From contig JADGIF010000328.1 in NCBI GenBank assembly GCA_018985225.1, positions 1-10,876 of the forward strand: a stretch of DNA of 10,876 nucleotides. The letters run 5' to 3'. The stretch comes from Amoeboradix gromovi. Taxonomy: Eukaryota > Sanchytriomycota > Sanchytriomycetes > Sanchytriales > Sanchytriaceae. How positions within the stretch are numbered: position 1 is the stretch's first letter; each line of letters opens with the position of its first letter. Made by a program: the position numbers and the translations under genes. Below are positions 5,183 through 10,876 of this stretch, one piece after another. Under the pieces are notes generated by a model. The model searched no databases, was not told the origin of the DNA, and was given only the letters and a program-made list of their open reading frames with translations.

Positions 5183-8061
5183 ATGTCAATCTCTGACGAA
5201 CATGTTAAACGAGAGCTGGTTAATATTCAGAAAGCTTTAAAAAACAGTAAAATCCCTAATATCCTCATCTCGCACGGCAAATCTCAGGCAGCATACCAAA
5301 AAACTTCCGCATTGCAAGTTAAATTGCTGCAGTATGAATTTCCGGATACGGTTATCTTCATTTCACATTCAGACGTTAGAATATTTGCATCTAGTAAGAA
5401 ATGTAAACTTCTAGAGGAATTTGGTAGTTGCACTATTAGGGAAAAGGATTGCAGCAACATTTCAGAGTTTCTCGATAATTTGCCCAACGATATCGGTATT
5501 TTGGCAGAACCCACTGATGATTTGATTGTTGAGAAAGTCAAGTCGTGGTTAGCTACAAAATCAGTTATTGATATGCATGACTTTGTGTCAAAGTATCTTA
5601 GTGTGAAGAATGAATCTGAAATACAACACGTGGCGAAAGCTTGCAGTGACGTAGATGAGGCCATAAAGCTGACCAAGAATGTCCTTAGCGATTTAAAGCG
5701 TAAAATAACTCACATGCAGCTTGCTAGACTAATTGAGAAACAGTTTCCGAATACTGAGTTTTGTTACATGCCCATTGTACAAACGGCTGAGTACAATCTC
5801 AAGCCATCTGCAGTTAGTAATACCTCGTTTTTAGATCAAGAGTATCCAGTAGTTCTTCAGTTAGGGATCCGTCATCAAGCATATTGCACTAATATTGCTC
5901 GGACATTTCTACCTGCCCCTACTCAGCAGCAGTCCACTATGTATGCAATTTTAATTGAGTTATTTGAGTATGCTCTTAGTAACATTGTACCTGGTAATAC
6001 GTGTAGCAGCGTTTATACTAAGTTTGTTGCATATATCCGCCAAAAGTACGAGTATTTAGAATCCAACATATTAAAGAGTTTAGGCTTCTTGTTGGGTATT
6101 GAATTTAGAGACAAGAACTATCAATTGAGATCAGATTGTGAATCCGTTATTGTTGAGAATATGGTATTTACTATCACCATGGGACTTAACAATTTACAAG
6201 ACAAGGAAATGAGATATAGCCTTTACTTAGCAGACACTATCTTAGTAGAACATTCTTCATCAAGAAGACTTACCAGCTTGCCGTTTGACCTTTCTTTTGT
6301 TACTTTAGAAATGACTAGACAGGACTTGGAAGTAGGTGCCTTGAACGGTACTCGTAAAAGAACAAGATATGGTGGTGTTCAAGAGGACGATCTTAGTAAG
6401 CAGCAAGAACGAAGAATTCATCAAAAAGAATTGTACGCCAAAGTACAAGATAGAGGGGTGAAGAGATATGCTAAATCAGACGGTACTGCAGAGCAAGAAA
6501 ACGAATTTAAAGTCAAGAAGTTTGACGCATACAGAAAGGATTATCAGTTGCCAAGAGAGACGGTAAAACACAAAATAATGGTAGATGTACGTAATGAGTG
6601 TATTTTGCTACCAATCTGCGGCCAAGTAGTACCTTTTCATATCACGACTCTGAAGAATTTATCTAAAAATGACGAAAGCGAGTATGTTTATTTAAGGTTC
6701 AACTTTATTACTCCTGGAACTGTGGCGAAGAAAGACCAAGTGCCCTATGATGATCCTAACGCTACATTTGTAAGATCTTTAACATTCAGATCTAATGATG
6801 CCGTGCGATTCAATTCAATTTATAAAGAAATTAGTGATCTTAAGAGAGCAGTTGGTAAAAAAGAGGCAGAAATGAAGGATCGAGCTGATTTAGTGGAGCA
6901 AGACAAATTGATCGAAGTTAAAGGGAGAAGGCCGCTGAGCTTAAGGGATGTCATGTGCAGACCGAAGACCGAAGGTAAGCAAGTCGCAAGCCCTTTAGAA
7001 ATTCATACAAATGGATTAAAATACAGAAATCATCTGAGATCCGACATTAGGGTGGATATATTATTTAACAACATTGAAATGATATTCTTTCAGCCCTGTG
7101 ATTATGAAAACTATGTTATTTTGCACATTTATTTGAAAAACTCAATATTGATTAACAAGAAGAAAACTGTTCATGTTCAGTTTTATCGTGAATCTACGGA
7201 CGGAAATGATGAGACCCAATTGCGTAGAAGAGGGATGTATCAAGAGGACGAGTTTGAAGAGGAAGCTAATGAGAAATTGCGTAGAAATAAATTGAACAAG
7301 GAGTTTAAACAGTTTGGAGAGAAGATTGTAGAATCGAGCGGTAATCATGTGGAAATAGATGTTCCCTATCGCGATCTTGGGTTCCACGGGGTGCCGTTTA
7401 GAACAAATGTCTTGTTACAGCCTACAAGTGATTATCTGGTTCATCTAACTGATCCTCCATTTCTTGTGATTCCAATTAACAAAGTAGAAATAGTGCACCT
7501 GGAGCGTATTCAGTTTGGGTTGAAAGCATTTGACATGGTGGTGATATATAGAGATTTTAACACGCCAATTACTCAAATCACAAGTATCCCTACTAATGAA
7601 TTAGAAGGCGTTCGCGAGTGGCTGGAGTACTCTATTTTTAATTTAGCACTTGTAATATAGCATTTACGGAAGGCCCTGTTAGTTTGAACTGGGTAGCAAT
7701 CATGAAAACAGTACGTGAGAATCCTCAAGGTTTCTTTGAAGATGGTGGATGGGAATTCTTGCAGGAAAACAGTGAAGCAAACAGTGACAGCGAGGAAAGT
7801 GGTAGTGATTTCGGGGAGCATGTTGAACAAATAGAAGCATTAGAAGAAGATATTGATTCGGATGATATCAGCAGCCAAGAGTATTCAAGTAACGCTAGTG
7901 AAAATGCAAGTGACACTGAGCACAGTGACGTGAGTGAAGAGGGGCTGGATTGGGACGAATTAGAATCAAAGGCTCGACAGGATGATGAGCGCAAAAGATT
8001 AAGAACGGGAGAGGATGAAGATGAGGAAGTTGAAGCACCTAGACGCAAAAAAAAGAAGTAA
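5183..8061 (+). CDS. SPT16: FACT complex subunit SPT16, with one 20-nt intron
   Basis: Large subunit of the FACT histone chaperone, which opens and rebuilds nucleosomes for RNA and DNA polymerases. The coding sequence is 5183-7626 joined to 7647-8061, 952 residues (yeast and human about 1035-1047). Domains in order: N-terminal lobe (about 1-165, [17 protein letters not shown]), the inactive aminopeptidase-like lobe (about 170-390), a charged linker, the dimerisation region (about 450-590, [23 protein letters not shown]), the tandem-PH middle domain (about 610-805, [47 protein letters not shown]) and the acidic tail (about 850-935), ending RRKKKK. The break is within [13 protein letters not shown]: splicing gives [13 protein letters not shown], in register with human EWLNSCDLKYTEG. 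Reading without splicing stops at 7658-7660 and loses the tail. CTG codes for Leu at conserved sites. Confidence 0.96.
7627..7646 (+). other. 20-nt spliceosomal intron in SPT16
   Basis: GTACTCTATTTTTAATTTAG. Removal joins CTG GA to C ACT TGT and restores a gap-free match to the Spt16 family across the junction (EWL-D-T-C-N-I). The 3' half reads TTAATTTAG, so branch adenosine and acceptor are only a few bases apart. The next AG downstream (7660) would put the second exon out of frame. Confidence 0.82.
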
Positions 8062-8065
8062 TAAA
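8060..8065 (+). terminator. AATAAA overlapping the SPT16 stop codon
   Basis: The stop TAA (8059-8061) runs straight into AATAAA, placing the likely poly(A) site in the 37-bp gap before the SNF5 stop codon or inside the antisense 3' end of SNF5. Confidence 0.45.
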
Positions 8066-8077
8066 ATAATTACAATG

Positions 8078-8083
8078 TTTATT
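8078..8083 (-). terminator. AATAAA polyadenylation signal of SNF5
   Basis: TTTATT on the plus strand gives AATAAA on the minus strand, 15 bases beyond the SNF5 stop. Together with the plus-strand signal at 8060 it fills the 37-bp convergent gap. Confidence 0.45.
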
Positions 8084-8098
8084 GTTCTAGTCTATGAC

Positions 8099-10068
8099 TT
8101 ATTCTTTAGAGTCCAATTCATCTACATCAATGGGTATAGATAAAACGGGGTTATCAAACTGCACTTGCTCTGCATTTATCAACCTAAACGTAGACTCGAA
8201 AGCAGGATATTTACCATATGTCATTTTATGTATGCTTGTATTCCAGGTCTTCAGTGGTTCTTTGTCTAATGTTACGTTCCTGCGATGCCTTTTTCGTTTA
8301 TAGTATCTGTTCTCTCTCTCTCTTTCCTTTTCTAATGCCAGCATCTCTTCATATGTACTAATATGGTAATCAGGGTACGCTGGTATTTCTCTAAATACAT
8401 CATTTTTTATTATTGGACAGAAATAGTTTGCCAGTTCTACATCATAATCTGATATAAAACTACCATTGAAAGGGTAGCCTATGCTATTCAATGCTTTTAA
8501 ATGTTGGAAACATTGCTCTCTTATTGAATGACTAATTGCAGTTCTACGTTAGTTTGTAATTACATGAATTCACCACCTAAATGTAAATCAATAGCCAATA
8601 TTTCTGCAAATTCTTCTGGCGAGTTATCTTGATTGTACACATCCCATTCAAATTCATCTTCCAAGCTGACAAATCCAATTGTTATGTTTATTTTAATTCT
8701 TATTCTTAAATCGTTCACTGCTTTATCATCGGCATTTTCATGGGCTCTGTCTGCGCTGTTGATTCCTCGTCTGGGAGTTGTTATGTAATCTTCTATACCC
8801 GTATTTATCTGTTGTATTATTTTATCTAAAATGTCTTTGTGCATGGGATATTTAAAGTCTTCCACTAAAACATGAGCAAAGAGTGCAGGAGTGACTTCCA
8901 TACCCGTGCTTGTGTTAATATCCCACGTAAATACATCACTGATAGCTATTCCATCCATATTTATATTCAGACGTATGGGCGCCAATACTACATCACTATT
9001 AGTGGTGTTAGGTTTATTATAGATGCTAACTAATGGCATCCTGACTCTTCTACCAAAGTTCTGTCTCTCGTGAAGTCCAATCCATCTACAAGGCAAAACC
9101 CTTGAATTTCTTTTTTTATTGTAGTAGTCTTTATCTAGTAGTGTATTAACTGTAGCGCTGTATCCTACATCCTTGATATCCTTAACTATCTTTTGGGGTG
9201 ATATGTTATACTGTATTTGATGAACTTGGATGTCTTTCTGAATGTTAATATGGCGTTGCATTTGATTAGTAACTTGCAATTTTTGAGTATTGTAATATGT
9301 TTGCAACAAATTAGATCGCAGGGTTATCATAGCATCAAATTCATCCGCAAATTTGTAGTAGGCGTGCTTTCTATCTATGCTGCGGAACAGACAGACTAAC
9401 TCATCTTTTAATAAACTATGGCCTTGTTTTTTAGACTTTTTACGAATAATTGTAGGGTCGTTAGCGTCAATAGGCTGTAGCAGTTTGATACCGACCTGCC
9501 TAGCTGTTGGAATATGAGCAGGCGGATTATTTGGTTTTGGCGGCGGAATATTAGGCACCATAGGAGGCGTCTTCTTTGTATCATTAGGCTTCACGTTGAC
9601 AATGTTATTGCTGTTGGGTTGTCGAGAAAATGGCGCATTTGGGCTTGATTTTTTGTATGGTTGTTGATACTGCTGGATTTGAAACGGCATATTGTTGCGC
9701 GCTGCATACTGCTGATACATCCTTTGTTGAGACTGGTGTTGGGCAGCCAGTTGCTGCTGCTGTTGCGGAGTCAGTTGCGGCTGAGAAGGAAATTGCTGCA
9801 TTTGGGCAATTTGAGGATTAAAGTTAGGCATCATTCCGGGAACTTGCATCTGTCCACGCATCATTTGATACATCATTTGCGGATTATACCTCATTTGTTG
9901 ATTCATCATAAGTTGTTGCTGATAAAGCGCATTTTGAGATTGATTAGAGTTTTGCTGTATCTGTGGGGGTTGTTGAGAGGGCTGTAGCAATTGAGGCGAT
10001 TGAGCAGCCTGGTGAGGAGAATTTTGATTCGGTGGCTTAGAGTAATTATAATTATAATTAGGCTGCAT
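8099..10068 (-). CDS. SNF5: SNF5/SMARCB1/SFH1-family chromatin remodeller subunit, with one 20-nt intron
   Basis: Core subunit of SWI/SNF- or RSC-type remodellers, which contacts the nucleosome acidic patch. The coding sequence runs 10068-8564 joined to 8543-8099 (minus strand), 649 residues. Residues 1-150 are Q/P/M/N-rich with almost no acidic residues, like the low-complexity head of yeast Snf5. A basic middle (about 200-345) follows, then RPT1 (about 358-425, VVLAPIRLNINMDG, DVFTWDIN) and RPT2 (about 454-515, LRIRIKINITIG, DEFEWDVYNQDNSPEEFAE, LHLGGEF), and a C-terminal region with a basic patch (YYKRKRHRRN). The first exon alone stops right after LGGEF. Splicing 20 nt gives LGGEFITAISHSIREQ, in register with human LGGEFVTTIAYSIRGQ. 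The Q-rich head favours Snf5 over Sfh1, but a single family copy could serve both complexes. Confidence 0.93.
8544..8563 (-). other. 20-nt spliceosomal intron in SNF5
   Basis: On the minus strand: GTAATTACAAACTAACGTAG. It has a textbook fungal CTAAC branch site followed directly by GTAG. Splicing joins AT to A ACT GCA and yields ITAISHSIRE, which aligns residue for residue with the SMARCB1 RPT2 helix. The next AG (at 8532, giving a 32-nt intron) also keeps frame but deletes four conserved residues. Confidence 0.85.
9620..10068 (-). repeat. Low-complexity Gln/Pro/Met/Asn-rich coding segment of SNF5
   Basis: Encodes about the first 150 residues of SNF5, with runs such as PQQQQQ and repeated QQ, QM, MMYQMM and NYNYNY units. 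CAG/CAA and CTG-complement triplets are interspersed, so this is protein-level low complexity more than a pure microsatellite. Composition is that of a prion-like or activation-type disordered domain. Confidence 0.7.
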
Positions 10069-10136
10069 TAACTATTATTCTTTGTTTTAGCCCCCCAAAT
10101 AAAAGAAATTACAATACCCAGTAGGTTGACTGAAAT
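10069..10136. promoter_or_regulatory. Divergent spacer upstream of SNF5
   Basis: A 68-bp gap between the SNF5 start (10068, minus) and the ATG at 10137 (plus). It contains a CCCCCC run (10091-10096) and AT-rich flanks. Promoter function is inferred from position. Confidence 0.3.
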
Positions 10137-10358
10137 ATGCTAGATTGTAGCGAATATGAGAGTCCTGAACAATTGCAGAGCTACAGATTGTCTTCACTCG
10201 TGTCCACGAACAACATAGTGCAGTATCTAAATGATATAAGTTTCTATCAGGTTTCAAACAAAGATCGCATTATAAAGATTCCCAGAGTCATATTAAAAAC
10301 AGTTTATTTACTCATTGCTCATTCCATTTCTTTTCAAAATCTACTTGCGCCAATTTGA
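10137..10358 (+). CDS. Small uncertain ORF overlapping the TMCO1-like 3' end
   Basis: A 73-residue frame from the ATG at 10137. The first ~50 residues (CSEYESPEQLQSYRLSSLVS, then QYLNDISFYQ and a basic KDRIIKIPRV) look like a genuine small protein; the last 16 codons are simply antisense to the TMCO1-like coding end and may not be used. An unseen tiny intron near the 3' end could let the frame stop earlier, at TAA codons around 10273-10296, but I found no convincing donor-acceptor pair. No family recognised. It fills the only space between SNF5 and the TMCO1-like gene. Confidence 0.35.
   Translation: MLDCSEYESPEQLQSYRLSSLVSTNNIVQYLNDISFYQVSNKDRIIKIPRVILKTVYLLIAHSISFQNLLAPI
10303..10308 (-). 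terminator. AATAAA polyadenylation signal of the TMCO1-like gene
   Basis: TTTATT on the plus strand reads AATAAA on the minus strand, three bases past the stop codon of the TMCO1-like gene. Confidence 0.4.
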
Positions 10359-10785
10359 ATGCATTTTGCATGTTTCCGCCAGTGTTTAATAATTTTTGAA
10401 ATACTGATTTAAACACGGCCATTCCCATGAAATATATAAACAAATCCGTTGCTTGGTAGGGTGTTGGGTTTACCAAATTCTTTTGAAGATAAAAAAAAGG
10501 CACCTGAAAAGGCAATTCCACGACATGGCCATTTATAAAGTTATAACCAAGGAATAGGATAATGCTCGTAAATACCACTGATTTGAATTGCATTCTGCTA
10601 CTTAGGAAAGTGTAATGGCGCAAATCTTTCTCTGCAACTTTTGATTTTTTCTTTTGTTGCTCTATATTAGATATTCTCTTTTGATATAGCTTATACTCAG
10701 GAGTTCCGAACACGAAATAGTATCCTGTGCCCTCACTTAGAACACTTGTACAGAATGCGATGAACAAAGAAGTAAAGAATGTCAT
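10312..10785 (-). CDS. TMCO1: TMCO1-family ER membrane protein
   Basis: A 157-residue protein of the TMCO1 branch of the Oxa1/EMC3/GET1 superfamily, ER proteins linked to membrane-protein insertion beside the translocon and, in animals, to calcium release. Three hydrophobic segments are visible: about 2-26 (with the SEG that corresponds to AEG in human), 66-84 and 112-131. A basic coiled segment (about 31-60, YKLYQKRISNIEQQKKK) sits between the first two, and a conserved block NFINGHVVELPFQVPFFYLQ (82-101) matches human FDGRVVAKLPFTPLSYIQ. The coiled segment is about 20 residues shorter than in human, and the human proline-rich tail is replaced by a charged helix-like end. Get1 and EMC3 fit less well. 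Budding yeast is not known to have TMCO1, so the gene argues against a Saccharomyces-like host. Confidence 0.82.
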   Translation of the reverse strand: MTFFTSLFIAFCTSVLSEGTGYYFVFGTPEYKLYQKRISNIEQQKKKSKVAEKDLRHYTFLSSRMQFKSVVFTSIILFLGYNFINGHVVELPFQVPFFYLQKNLVNPTPYQATDLFIYFMGMAVFKSVFQKLLNTGGNMQNAFKLAQVDFEKKWNEQ

Positions 10786-10805
10786 GGAGATTTGGGACGC
10801 ACTCT

Positions 10806-10876
10806 ATGATTTCTAGACTAGGGGCAAATGTAGTAGAAATACATAGGTCCAATATCATGTCACTATGCAGCGACCC
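10806..10876 (+). CDS. Possible 5' end of a gene running off the window
   Basis: An ATG at 10806 opens a frame that stays open to the window edge (MISRLGANVVEIHRSNIMSL and on), 20 bp from the divergent TMCO1-like start. Its first residues are basic/hydrophobic, compatible with a mitochondrial signal, but 23 codons are too few to judge. Confidence 0.25.
   Translation, partial: MISRLGANVVEIHRSNIMSLCSD

Noticed and set aside
7642-7659. SPT16 break explained by ribosomal or sequencing frameshift
   Set aside because: Any frameshift in the short overlap of the two frames inserts extra residues (about YSIF) at a site of fixed length in the family, and the GT/AG ends plus the match to the SNF5 intron would be coincidence. 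Kept as the main alternative.
7725-8048. Minus-strand Ser-rich ORF opposite the SPT16 tail
   Set aside because: It is the antisense shadow of GA-rich acidic-tail codons, which automatically reads as Ser/Leu repeats.
8532-8563. A 32-nt SNF5 intron using the second AG
   Set aside because: It keeps the frame but deletes four residues (TAIS) that align with conserved SMARCB1 positions; the 20-nt version aligns without a gap.
9630-9987. Plus-strand ORFs rich in Leu, Ala and His opposite the SNF5 head
   Set aside because: They are shadows of Gln/Met/Pro codons on the minus strand.
1-10876. CRISPR array, prophage, insertion sequence or bacterial operon
   Set aside because: No spaced direct repeats, integrases or transposases were seen, and the gene set and introns are eukaryotic.

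Overview
The window looks like a compact fungal (or fungus-related) nuclear chromosome segment. It is AT-rich, uses the standard genetic code with TAA and TGA stops, and packs genes on both strands with mostly very short spacers. The best protein matches are eukaryotic: the FACT subunit SPT16, a SNF5/SMARCB1 remodeller subunit, an Rtt109-type histone acetyltransferase (a family known from fungi), a protein tyrosine phosphatase, a TMCO1-family ER protein, an OST5/TMEM258-type oligosaccharyltransferase subunit and two mitochondrial ribosomal proteins (uS14m, uS12m). Spt16 shows yeast-like wording in its middle domain (LRSD-RVDILF, VQFYRE). The species cannot be named from this sequence; an early-diverging or reduced fungal lineage is an inference.

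Layout. 1-131: a strong imperfect inverted repeat in the uS14m leader. 132-431 (+): uS14m. 456-674 (-): OST5/TMEM258-like. 712-951 (-): acidic 79-residue protein. 975-1715 (+): short Rtt109-like acetyltransferase. 1726-3018 (-): unrecognised 430-residue protein. 3046-3888 (-): tyrosine phosphatase. 3994-4252 (+): small Cys-rich protein, probably with a 22-nt intron. 4315-4710 (+): uS12m. 4711-5051: unresolved coding-like frame. 5183-8061 (+): SPT16. 8099-10068 (-): SNF5. 10137-10358 (+): small uncertain ORF. 10312-10785 (-): TMCO1-like. 10806-end (+): possible start of another gene.

The main discovery is the introns. SPT16 and SNF5 are each broken in frame at a conserved place, and in both cases removing exactly 20 nt (GT...TAG) restores a family-perfect alignment. 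The two introns share the same design: GT, nine bases, then a fused branch-site/acceptor 9-mer (TTAATTTAG and CTAACGTAG, consensus YTAAYKTAG). These are among the shortest lengths known for spliceosomal introns, and they have probably been misread as frameshifts or premature stops. A third candidate of 22 nt (ending CTAACCAG) lies in the small gene at 3994-4252.

Functionally, three nucleosome-dynamics factors (Rtt109-like, SPT16, SNF5) and two small-subunit mitoribosomal proteins share the 10.9 kb. Each gene appears to be its own transcription unit. AATAAA signals sit at or just after several stop codons, including one for each strand inside the 37-bp gap between SPT16 and SNF5.
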